A DNA stretch of 64,000 nt, taken from the NCBI RefSeq assembly GCF_003719825.1, contig NZ_RIBS01000002.1:372001-436000 (forward strand), given 5' to 3'. The stretch comes from Montanilutibacter psychrotolerans. Lineage in GTDB: Bacteria; Pseudomonadota; Gammaproteobacteria; Xanthomonadales; Xanthomonadaceae. Both the position numbers and the translations under genes were made by a program. The notes beneath the pieces were generated by a model that was not told where the DNA came from, did not search any database, and saw only the letters and a list, made by a program, of their open reading frames with translations. This document shows, piece after piece, positions 32,084 through 41,400 of this stretch; positions within the stretch are counted from its first letter, which is position 1; every line of letters begins with the position of its first letter.

Positions 32084-34009
32084 CTAGCGGCTGGCGAATT
32101 CGGGCGACATCAGGATCAGCGACACCATGCTGCGCAGGCGTTGCTGGTTGTAGTGCTGCTTGAGGTCGCTGCCCGACCAGCCATCGGTATCGGCAATCAC
32201 GTAGGTGGCCGGGTCGCCGTTCTGTGCCATGAAGGCCACCAACGGCTGGCGTTGCGCGGCGCTGGGCAGGTAGCCCAACAGCCGCAGGCACCAGAACGCG
32301 ACAAGCTGCACGGCGGTCCAGCTGGCCACTTCGCTGCGCGTTGTGGCCAGGATCGGCGCCAGCGGAATGCCGCCGCCGTCTTTGCCTTCGGTCAGATAGC
32401 CCATCATCTTCCAGGTCATCGCGTGGCTGTTGGCGCCTTCCCACGCGCTGCCGCGATCGGGGTAACCGTTGGGCGCGGGCCACTCGTGCGGCACGTGGCC
32501 AGTGAAGCCCATGCGCCACATGAAACCGTCGCTGGTGTCGTCGCCGACCGCGAGTGTCCAGTTGATGCCCAGACTGCGCATCGCCGCGACCACCAGCTCG
32601 AACGGGCGCCTCTGCTTGAGTCCCCAGCTGTTGTAGAACGCATCCGACAGCAGGATGTGGCGCAGCGTGCGTTCGATCTGGTCGGGGCTCTGCCAGTGCG
32701 TGCGGAACACCGCGGCCGCGCTGGCGACCAGCGTTTCAGGCGGGTTGTCATCAACCAGGCGACGCACGAGCTTGCGGCAGACGTGGCGCGCCACGGCCGG
32801 ATGGCTGGCGAGGCGGTCGAGCACGTCGCGGCCGTCCTTGAGTGCCGGTTGTTCCGGATAGAGCATCTTGCCCAGCAGGAACTTCGGGCCGCTGTCGTGC
32901 CAGGTGGCGCGGTAGGCGAACGTGCCGTCGTTCTCGGTCGGGAACTCCCAATTGCCGTTCTTGAGCGACCAGCCGGTGAACGCCGAGGCGGTTTCGTAGA
33001 CGTCGATGTCGGTATAGCCCGACGGGTAGGTCGGATCTTCCGGGCACGGCGGCACCGCGAACGGGTCCATGAAGCCCAGGTAGTGCTCGGCGCCGAAGGT
33101 ATGCAGTTCGAGCAGTTCGCGCGCGAAGTTCTCGTTGGGGCCGGAGCGCTTGTTGTCGACGTTGTCGAGGTAGTACAGCATCGCCGGGCTGCGGGCGACC
33201 GCTTCGAGCATCGTGCGGAAATTGCCGAACGCGTTGGCGCGGATCACGTCGCGATCGTAGTGCGGGTACACCGGACCGGCCGAGAACTCGTTGGCGGTGA
33301 CGTTGAAGTGGTCGTGCCAGAAGTTGACGACTACCTCGCGCAGCTGCCGTTGCGAATGCACGGCGCGTACGAATGAAGCGCGCTGCACTTCCCACGCGGG
33401 GCGCATGCGCACATCCCACTCCGGGTCGTTCAGCACGTGGTCGGTCCACAGCTGCGGCAGGCTCTTGCCCAGGGTGGAGTAGCCCGCGCTGGCGAGGCGT
33501 GCCTCGACGGCGCTGTCGTCGATGGCCTGCCAGTCAAGCTGCCATTCGACGAAGCCGTGCCAGCGCGAAATCTCGTCGCTGCCGAAGCTGTTGAACTTGG
33601 CGAGCATCGCCGGCGTGGCGCCGTAGCCCATGTTGCCAAGCACCCGCACGGGGAGCGCGGGCCGAGCGAGCGTGAGCTTGAGCGGGGGCGCCGAGGTCGC
33701 CGGTGACGGGGCGGTGGACTTGACCGGCGGTGGAACCGTCGACGTGCGAGCCGAGCGGCTCAGCGTACGGTCGAAGCGGTAGCGACGCGCGATGACGGTA
33801 CGGATGTCGGTCGCAGGGCGCGGGCGGGCCGTTGCCGGCGGCGCACCGGGAGCCGGCCTGGCAGGCGTCGGGCTGGACAACCCGGGCGCACGATGCACAC
33901 CCGGCGTTGTCGGCGTGGCCCGCAGCGTGGGTGCGGCGTCGGCGGGGTGGCCGCCGGGTTGCGAATCGGTCAGGCCGAGGAGGCGAATCAGGCGACGGCG
34001 CGCTGGCAT
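32084..34009 (-). CDS. DUF1800 family protein
   Basis: Partner of DUF1501, of unknown biochemical function. The 641-residue product has a Pro/Thr/Ala-rich N-terminal 130 residues, then the family domain: GYGATPAMLAKFNSFG, VVNFWHDHFNVTANEF, YYLDNVDNKRSGPNENFARE and ASAFTGWSL. No clear signal peptide is seen with the chosen start. ATG 34009 is preferred because AGGGGA lies upstream; an in-frame ATG at 34057 would add 16 residues including a hydrophobic AVAVAT patch. It leads an operon with the DUF1501 gene. Confidence 0.88.
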   Translation of the reverse strand: MPARRRLIRLLGLTDSQPGGHPADAAPTLRATPTTPGVHRAPGLSSPTPARPAPGAPPATARPRPATDIRTVIARRYRFDRTLSRSARTSTVPPPVKSTAPSPATSAPPLKLTLARPALPVRVLGNMGYGATPAMLAKFNSFGSDEISRWHGFVEWQLDWQAIDDSAVEARLASAGYSTLGKSLPQLWTDHVLNDPEWDVRMRPAWEVQRASFVRAVHSQRQLREVVVNFWHDHFNVTANEFSAGPVYPHYDRDVIRANAFGNFRTMLEAVARSPAMLYYLDNVDNKRSGPNENFARELLELHTFGAEHYLGFMDPFAVPPCPEDPTYPSGYTDIDVYETASAFTGWSLKNGNWEFPTENDGTFAYRATWHDSGPKFLLGKMLYPEQPALKDGRDVLDRLASHPAVARHVCRKLVRRLVDDNPPETLVASAAAVFRTHWQSPDQIERTLRHILLSDAFYNSWGLKQRRPFELVVAAMRSLGINWTLAVGDDTSDGFMWRMGFTGHVPHEWPAPNGYPDRGSAWEGANSHAMTWKMMGYLTEGKDGGGIPLAPILATTRSEVASWTAVQLVAFWCLRLLGYLPSAAQRQPLVAFMAQNGDPATYVIADTDGWSGSDLKQHYNQQRLRSMVSLILMSPEFASR

Positions 34010-34095
34010 CTTGGTTTCCCCTGTCGCCACCGCGACGGCGGCGATTTGTTCGAGCATAGCCAGCCCCAGCGACGCCGCGAAGCCGCTGGGTCGAT

Positions 34096-35499
34096 TCAGA
34101 CCAGGCCGGTGACGTAGAACGTGCCAACGATCACAAAAACCGCGGCGGTCTTGACCAGCGTGATCGCGAAGACGTCCTTGTAGGCCTGTCGGTGGGTCAG
34201 GCCGGTGACCGCGAGCAATGTGATCACCGCGCCGTTGTGGGGCAGGGTGTCCATGCCGCCGGAGGCCATCGCCGCGACGCGGTGCAGCACTTCCATCGGG
34301 ATGCCGACGGCGTTGGCGTTGGCGATGAAGGTTTCGGCCATCGCCGCCAGCGCGATGCTCATTCCGCCCGATGCCGAGCCGGTGATGCCGGCCAGCGCGG
34401 TCACGGTCACCGCTTCGTTGACCAGCGGATCGGGAATCGCCGAAAGCGCGTTGGCCACCACCAGAAACCCCGGCAACGCCGCGATGACCGCGCCGAAGCC
34501 GTACTCCGACGCGGTGTTCATCGCGGCCAGCAACGCGCCGCCGATCGCGCTGCGCGTGCCTTCGGCGAAGCCCGCCATCACCGGCTTCCAGGCGAATGCC
34601 AGGACCGTGGCAATGCCGACCAGCAGCGCGCCTTCGACCGCCCAGATGGCAGCCACCGACGCCACCTTCTGCACCACCGGCGCGGCGTCGCCGATCACCG
34701 CCGGATCGAACGCGTGGGACTCGCCGTAGAGGCGCGGAATCCACGTGGTGAACAGTTTGTTGGACACGCCCACCAGCACCAGCGGCAGGATCGCGATCGC
34801 CGGGTTGGCCAGCGCGCCGCCGGCGAACGCGAGCGGTTCGTTGAGCAGCGTGGCCGGATCGCCGTACCCCTCGCCGGCCTTGCGCGCGACGCGCCGCCGC
34901 CAGTCGAGGTAGAGCAGCCCCACGACGAGGATGAACACACCGCCGATCGTGCCCAGCCACGGCGCGGCCCAGGTGTTGGTGCCGAAGAACGTGGTCGGGA
35001 TGATGTTCTGGATCTGCGGCGTGCCCGGCAACGCGTCCATCGTGAACGTGAAGGCGCCCAGCGCGATCGTTCCCGGGATCAGTCGCTTGGGGATGTCGCT
35101 CTGGCGGAACAGCTCGGCGGCGAACGGGTACACCGCGAACACCACCACGAACAGCGACACGCCACCGTAGGTCAGCAGCGCGCAAACCACCACGATCGAC
35201 AGCATCGCGCGACTGGCGCCGAACAACGCGATGGTGGCGACCACGATCGCCTTCGAGAATCCCGACAGCTCGATCAACTTGCCGAAGATCGCGCCGAGCA
35301 GGAACACCGGGAAGTAGAGCTTCAGGAACCCGACCATCTTGTCCATGAACAACCCGGTGAACATCGGTGCGACCAGGCTCGGGTCGGTCAGCAGCACCGC
35401 GCCCAGCGCCGCCACCGGCGCGAACAGGATCACGCTGTAGCCGCGGTAGGCGACCAGCATCAGGAAACACAGTGCGGCCAGCACGATCAGGAAAGCCAT
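34096..35499 (-). CDS. GntP-family permease
   Basis: Inner-membrane H+ symporter of the gluconate permease superfamily, importing a sugar acid or hydroxy acid. The 467-residue product is hydrophobic throughout, with about 12-13 helices. Features fitting the family include MVGFLKLYFPVFLLGAIFGK near residues 54-73, FTFTMDALPGTPQIQNIIP near 150-168 and GSASGGMSIALAAMAET near 372-388. The substrate cannot be fixed; no sugar-acid kinase or dehydrogenase is nearby. It reads divergently from the TonB-dependent receptor, which suggests a joint uptake route, but that is inference. Confidence 0.87.
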   Translation of the reverse strand: MAFLIVLAALCFLMLVAYRGYSVILFAPVAALGAVLLTDPSLVAPMFTGLFMDKMVGFLKLYFPVFLLGAIFGKLIELSGFSKAIVVATIALFGASRAMLSIVVVCALLTYGGVSLFVVVFAVYPFAAELFRQSDIPKRLIPGTIALGAFTFTMDALPGTPQIQNIIPTTFFGTNTWAAPWLGTIGGVFILVVGLLYLDWRRRVARKAGEGYGDPATLLNEPLAFAGGALANPAIAILPLVLVGVSNKLFTTWIPRLYGESHAFDPAVIGDAAPVVQKVASVAAIWAVEGALLVGIATVLAFAWKPVMAGFAEGTRSAIGGALLAAMNTASEYGFGAVIAALPGFLVVANALSAIPDPLVNEAVTVTALAGITGSASGGMSIALAAMAETFIANANAVGIPMEVLHRVAAMASGGMDTLPHNGAVITLLAVTGLTHRQAYKDVFAITLVKTAAVFVIVGTFYVTGLV

Positions 35500-35811
35500 T
35501 CGATCTCCCCGGGTGAACGGTGTGCGCCTCGCCGGCGGCTTGGTTGACGGCGATCGCATTGCCGGCGGGCCGGCGTGGCGGGGCCATGGACCAACGCGAC
35601 GTACGGCTCGGTTTGCGGACCGCATGTGGCGGGACAGGGACGCAGTGTCGGCATCGCACCCGTTGCGGGGCATTGTCCGAACGTACAACTGCCGGGTGTG
35701 TTGGCGGGCCCCTAGTCTTCGCGGCATGACGGCAGACGGCCGCATGCCACGCATTCGAAGCGCCAGCATTCGAAGCACCAGCACTCGAAGCATCAGGGGA
35801 GAGCAAACGTG
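35500..35811. promoter_or_regulatory. Divergent promoter region, permease / TonB receptor
   Basis: 312 bp between divergently read transport genes. The receptor side ends in three 15-bp tandem repeats (35751-35795) and an AGGGGAGAG ribosome site at 35795-35803. No ORF with support is present. I could not fix -35/-10 hexamers. Confidence 0.5.
35751..35795. repeat. Three 15-bp tandem repeats with TTCGAA cores
   Basis: GCATTCGAAGCGCCA, GCATTCGAAGCACCA and GCACTCGAAGCATCA follow each other without gap. Two of the cores are the palindrome TTCGAA. The array ends exactly where the receptor ribosome-binding site begins, so it is in the leader or promoter. Confidence 0.8.
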
Positions 35812-38052
35812 ATGGGTCGTACCGACTACCGCTACTGCAACAGCCGCAAGCGCCTGAGTGTCGCCATTGCCTGCGCGCTGCTCGCGCCGGCTGCCTGGGC
35901 CCAGGAGGTCGGCGGTGACGTGGCCGCCACGCCGCCGGCCGCCGAAGCGCCGCGCACGCTGGGCGGGGTGACGGTCACTGCGCGCAAGCGTGAGGAGACC
36001 TTGCAGGAAGTGCCGGTCGCGGTCACCGCGTTCACCGCCGAAGCACTGGACCGGCTGGCGGTGGATGATCTGGGCGATCTCGACGCGCAGGTGCCCAACC
36101 TCACCATCTACGCCGCGCGCGGTTCCAGCAGCACCATCACCGCCTACATCCGTGGCGTCGGCCAGTCCGACCCGCTGTGGGGCGTCGACCCGGGCGTCGG
36201 CATCTACCTCGACGACGTCTACATCGCCCGTCCGCAGGGCGCACTGCTCGACGTGTTCGACGTCGAGCGCGTCGAGGTGTTGCGCGGGCCGCAGGGCACG
36301 CTGTACGGCAAAAACACCATCGGCGGCGCGATCAAGTACATCTCGCGCGGCCTGCCGGCCGATACCAGCGGTTTCGTCTCGGTCACCGCCGGAAACTACG
36401 GGCAACTCGACGTGAAGGCAGCCATCGGCGGCTCGCTGGGTGGCAACGACGCGCTGCGTGCGCGCGTCGCGGTCGCACGGCTCAGCCGCGACGGGTTCGG
36501 TGAAAACACGCTCACCGGCGCCCAGGTCAGCGACAAGGACATCCTCGCCCTTCGCGGCAGCCTGGGCGCCTACGTCAGCGACGACTTCAACCTGCAGTTC
36601 GCGTTCGACTGGATGGACGACCAGTCCGGCGTGCGCGGCGCGAAGATGCTGGCACCCAACCGCTTCGCGCCCGGCTTCGCACCGATGGACAGCCGCTACG
36701 ACATCCGCAGCGGCATGCCCAACGTCAACGACACCACGATCAAGGGCGCATCGGCGACGGCCAACTGGCGCATCAACGACAACTGGGGCGTCAAGTACGT
36801 GCTGGCCAAGCGCGAATCCGACACCGAGACCAACATCGACTTCGACACGCTGCCCAACAAGATCGCCGACGTGAAGGCGTTCTACCGCGACCAGCAGGTC
36901 AGCCACGAGTTGCAGCTCAACTACGACGGTGGCGGTCGCGCGCGTGGCGTGATGGGCCTGTACGCCTTCGACGGCGAAGCGGGCGGGCAGGTGCGCAACA
37001 ACTTCTTCAACCTGTTGTTCGGCGACACCCAGGGCACTGTCTACACCGAGAGCGTCGCGTTGTACGCCGACTGGACATTCGACCTCACGCAACGGCTCAC
37101 GCTCGACGCGGGCGTGCGCTATACCGACGAAGACAAGCGCGCCGACGTGCTCAATCGCGGCTACACCGACGCGACCTACACCACGCCCATCTCGGTGGCG
37201 GCGGACTTCGACCGGACGATCAACTTCAAGAACACCTCGCCCAAGGTCTCGCTGGACTTCCAGCTGACGCCCGACATCCTGCTGTACGGCCTGGCCACGC
37301 GCGGCTTCAAGTCCGGCGGCTACAACATCCGCGCGCAGGCCACCGCGGTGCCGCGTTCGGCCGAGCCGTTCGACGACGAGGTGGTGGACAGCTTCGAGAT
37401 CGGCAGCAAGATGGCGTTCCTGGACCAGTCGCTGTTCGTCAACCTGTCGGCGTTCCACAACAAGTACAAGGACATCCAGCTGTCGGTGTTCACGTCCTAC
37501 GACAGCAATGGCGACGGCACCAACGACGCGTTCTTCGGCGATTTCACCAACGCCGGCGCGGGTACGGTGAATGGCCTGGAGGTCGAGTACCAGTGGCTGC
37601 CGACGCAGAACTGGCTGGTCTCGGGAAACCTGGCCTGGCTGGACGCGAAGTACGACGAGTTCCTGTACGCCGGCGTCAACATCGCGCACGAGCAGGCGTT
37701 CACCAACGCACCGGAGTTCTCCGGCGCGTTGAACCTGGAGTACCGCACCGGACTGTCCGGTGGCGGCAACCTTTCCGCGCGCGTGGGCTACAGCTACCAG
37801 AGCGAGGTGGTGGCCACCACCGAGATCGTCCGCAGCGGCGCGCGGCCGATCGGCCAGGACGGCTATGGCCTGGTCAACGCCGGCGTGACCTGGAAGACCG
37901 GCGGCGCGTGGACGCTCGCGCTTCAGGGCACCAACCTGGCCGACGAGGAGTACCGCACCACCGGCTACAACCTCAACGCCGCGCTGGGCGTGATGACGGG
38001 GTTCTACGGTCCGCCGCGCCAGTACAGCCTGACGGCGCGCTACGACTTCTGA
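35812..38052 (+). CDS. TonB-dependent outer-membrane receptor
   Basis: Ligand-gated 22-strand porin that imports siderophores, cofactors or carbohydrates using TonB energy. The 746-residue product has a signal peptide (hydrophobic core ACALLAPAAWAQ at about 20-31), then a TonB-box-like region and the plug domain: QEVPVAVTAFTAEAL, TITAYIRGVGQSDPL, VDPGVGIYLDDVYIARPQG and VEVLRGPQGTLYGKNTIGG near residues 150-168. The barrel ends in YSLTARYDF with the C-terminal Phe used by the BAM complex. ATG 35812 has AGGGGAGAG at the right distance; GTG 35809 is an alternative. Ligand unknown. Confidence 0.94.
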   Translation: MGRTDYRYCNSRKRLSVAIACALLAPAAWAQEVGGDVAATPPAAEAPRTLGGVTVTARKREETLQEVPVAVTAFTAEALDRLAVDDLGDLDAQVPNLTIYAARGSSSTITAYIRGVGQSDPLWGVDPGVGIYLDDVYIARPQGALLDVFDVERVEVLRGPQGTLYGKNTIGGAIKYISRGLPADTSGFVSVTAGNYGQLDVKAAIGGSLGGNDALRARVAVARLSRDGFGENTLTGAQVSDKDILALRGSLGAYVSDDFNLQFAFDWMDDQSGVRGAKMLAPNRFAPGFAPMDSRYDIRSGMPNVNDTTIKGASATANWRINDNWGVKYVLAKRESDTETNIDFDTLPNKIADVKAFYRDQQVSHELQLNYDGGGRARGVMGLYAFDGEAGGQVRNNFFNLLFGDTQGTVYTESVALYADWTFDLTQRLTLDAGVRYTDEDKRADVLNRGYTDATYTTPISVAADFDRTINFKNTSPKVSLDFQLTPDILLYGLATRGFKSGGYNIRAQATAVPRSAEPFDDEVVDSFEIGSKMAFLDQSLFVNLSAFHNKYKDIQLSVFTSYDSNGDGTNDAFFGDFTNAGAGTVNGLEVEYQWLPTQNWLVSGNLAWLDAKYDEFLYAGVNIAHEQAFTNAPEFSGALNLEYRTGLSGGGNLSARVGYSYQSEVVATTEIVRSGARPIGQDGYGLVNAGVTWKTGGAWTLALQGTNLADEEYRTTGYNLNAALGVMTGFYGPPRQYSLTARYDF

Positions 38053-38094
38053 ATTCGCCCGGCGTGCGGGGGGCTGCGCACCTGCCGTCGAGCC

Positions 38095-38348
38095 GTAGGG
38101 TGGGCCCTGGCCCACCGGACCGGGCGCCGCGGCGCCGCTCGCGCCCGGGCCACACGGAGCGCGCCCTCCAACTCGAGTCTGGCGGTGGGCTTCGTGACGG
38201 TGGGCTTGAGCCCACCCTTCGGTCCGTCGTCGTCGTCGTTGTTGCGTGGCGTGGCGTCGCGTTGCGGAAGCGGCCGGCGGCGTCCTGCCGGTGGGCTTGA
38301 GCCCACCCTACGGTCCAAACGAAAAAGTAGGGTGGGCCCTGGCCCACC
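38095..38348. repeat. Cluster of four GTAG-type palindromic repeats (REP-like)
   Basis: Each unit is GTAG (or GAAG) followed by a GGTGGGC/GCCCACC stem with a 4-nt loop. Copies are at 38095-38116 (+), 38199-38220 (-), 38290-38311 (-) and 38327-38348 (+). The last two face each other tail to tail 15 bp apart. They fill most of the 423-bp gap between the receptor and the sensor kinase. The architecture matches the GTAG repeats known from Stenotrophomonas (SMAG) and other REP elements mobilised by RAYT transposases. Confidence 0.85.
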
Positions 38349-38475
38349 GACCCACCGCCGTCGCCCCCGTCCGGGGCCGCACCAAGCGCGCCCCGAACTT
38401 TCCGGGCGCCATTGGCTATGCTCGGCAACGGCACAAGGGGAGCACGGGCGTGGTCTTGCGTGACGGCGATTGCCG

Positions 38476-41400
38476 ATGCTGAGTTTCACCACGGTCGCGC
38501 TGGCCAGCCTGGTGTGGCTGGCGTTGATGTTCGCCACCGCGCTGTACGGCGAACGCCACCCGGGGGTGCTGGCGCGCCATTGGCGGCACGTCTACGCGCT
38601 GTCGCTGGCGGTGCACTGCACCTCGTGGACCTTCTACGGCACCGTCACCCAGGCCGCGCGGTACGGCTGGCCATTGCCGCCGACCTTCCTCGGCGCCATC
38701 GTGCTGTATGCGCTCGCCGTGGGCTTCATGATGCGACTGGTGCGGCTGGCGCGTGAGACCAACGCCACCTCGCTTGCCGACCTGATCGCCACGCGCCTGG
38801 GCAAGGATGCGTGGCTGGCCGCGACGGTCACGCTGGTCGCCGCGCTCGGGCTGATTCCCTACATCGCGCTGCAGCTCAAGGCCGTCGCAATGAGCTTCGC
38901 CATGCTGACCACGCACTCGGCCGACGACAGCGGCGCGCCGCTCTGGCACGACAGTGCGTTGTATGTCGCGCTGGCGATGGCGCTGTTCGCGATGCTGTTC
39001 GGCACGCGTCGTGCGAGCGCGGCCGAGCACAACCGCGGCCTGGTGCTGGCGATGGCGTTCGAGTCGGTGTTCAAGCTGGCGGCGATGCTGGCACTGGGCG
39101 CGTTCGTGTGGCTCGGCCTCGACCACCTGCCCGAGCCCGCCGCGGCACCCCCGGTGCTGACATCGACGCCGAGCGGTTTCGCCCCACTGGTGTTGCTGGG
39201 GGCATTCGCGATGTTCATCCTGCCGCACCAGTTTCACGTCGGCGTGGTCGAGTGCCGCGATCAACGCGACGTGCGCACCGCGCGCTGGTTGTTTCCGCTG
39301 TACCTGGTGCTGATCGCACTGCCGGTGCTGCCGTTGGCGCGCGCGGGCGCCGCCTTGCTGGGCGATAGCGGCGTGCCGTCGGATCTGTACGTGCTGGCGT
39401 TGCCGCTTGCGCAGGGGCAATCGGGGCTGGCGCTGTTTGCGTTCCTGGGCGGGCTCAGCGCGGCCACCGGCATGGTGGTGGTCAGCACGCTGACCCTGAG
39501 CCTGATGATCGGCAACCACTGGTTTGCGCCCGGGCTGTTGCGCGGGGCGTGGTCGCGAAACGACGGCAGCGACCTGCGCGGCCGCGTGCTGGCGCTGCGG
39601 CGCATCGGCATCGTGGTGATCATGCTGCTGGCGTGGGCCTACAGCCGCCTGGTTGCCGGCAGCGAGGCGCTGGCCGACGTCGGCGCGGTGTCGTTCTCCG
39701 CGCTTGCCACGCTGGTGCCGGCACTGGCGTTCGCTGTGTGGCGGCCTCAGACACCGCCGCGCGCGGCCATTGCCGGCGTACTGGCCGGGTTCGCGGCGTG
39801 GGCGTGGGTGTTGCTGGTGCCACTGACGCTGGCGGTGCGCGGGCAAGCGCCGGACTGGCTGTCGAGTGGGCCGTTCGGGCTCGCGTTGTTGTCGCCCGAC
39901 GGCCTGTTCGGACTGACGGGCTGGAGCCGGCTTGGCCGCGCGGTGGGCGCCAGCCTGTTCGTCGGGTCGCTGGTGACGGTGCTGGTCGCGGCGTGGCGGC
40001 GGCACACGCCGCATCGCGCGCGCCGTGGACTCGACGCCAAGTCGTTGCGTGACGCGGGCCTGCGCTTCCTGCCGGGCGATCGCGTCGCGCGACTGCTGTC
40101 CGGTGCGCCGGCAAGCGGCGCGGTGCCGGCGCTGGTGGAAGAGGGCATCGAGCGCGAGCTCGCGGCGGTGCTGGGCTCGGCCTCGGCGCGCGTGCTGCTG
40201 GATGCCGCGCGTCGCGAGTCGCTGCACCTGGACACGGTGGCCGCGATCGTCGGCGAAGCCTCGGCCGACCTGCGCTTCAACCAGCGCGTACTCGAGGCGG
40301 CACTGCAGAACATGAGCCAGGGCATCAGCGTGGTGGACGCCGAACTGCGTCTGGTGGCATGGAACCGGCGCTACGCCGAGCTGTTCGGCTATCCCGAGGA
40401 ACTGCTGCGGGTCGGCCAGCCGATCGCCGAGTTGTCGATGTGGGCGATGCGCCGCCTGCCGATGCAGGGCGATCTCGACGCCGCGCTGGCGCGGCGGCTG
40501 GCCTTCATGCGCGCCGGCACGCCCCACCTGTCCGAACGGGTGCTGGGCGACGGCGCGATCATCGAAATCCGCGGCAACCCGATGCCCGGCGGTGGCTTCG
40601 TTGCCACGTTCACCGATGTCACCGCATTCCGTCGCGCCGAGGCCGGATTGATCGAGGCCAACGCGACGCTCGAACAACGCGTCGCCGCGCGCACGATCGA
40701 CCTGGAAGTCGCCACCCGCGACGCCGAGCGTGCCAACCACGCCAAGAGCCGCTTCCTCGCCGCGATCGGACACGACCTCATGCAGCCGCTGCACGCCGCG
40801 CAGCTGTTCACCGATGCGCTGGCCCAGCAGCTCGGCGCTCCGCTCGACGGTGCGAAGGGAGCGGTGCGCGTCCAACCGCGCGAAACCGTCGCGCAGATTT
40901 CCGGTGCTCTCGATTCCACGGCCGATCTGCTGACGGGCCTGCTCGACATGTCGCGACTGGAGGCCGGCGGCCTGGTGCCGCAGACACGCGAACTGCCGTT
41001 GGCGGAGGTACTGGAGCCGCTGGCGTCCGAGTTTGGTGCGATCGCCGCGGCGCGCGGCCTGCGCTTCCGCTTCGTTGCCAGCCGCGCGTGGACGTGCAGC
41101 GACCCGCAGCTGCTGCGCCGCGTGCTGCAGAACTTCCTCGCCAATGCCGTGCGTTACACCGGCCGTGGTGGTGTGCTGCTGGGCGTTCGGCGCGAGGGAG
41201 ATGGCCTGCGCATCGAGGTGCACGACACCGGCCCGGGCATTGCGCCCGAGCAGCAGACGCTGATTTTCGAAGAGTTCCGGCGTGGCGAGGACGCGCCGGG
41301 GCAGGGCCTGGGGCTGGGCCTGTCGATCGCCGACCGCATCGCCCAGTTGCTGCACGCACCACTGCGACTGCGCAGTCGACCGGGCCACGGCACGGTGTTC

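Noticed and set aside
34096-38115. A 1,339-codon leftward reading frame spanning the permease and the whole TonB receptor on the opposite strand.
   Set aside because: Only the first 1.4 kb (the GntP permease) has protein-like composition; the rest is the antisense of a clear receptor gene, kept open by high GC.
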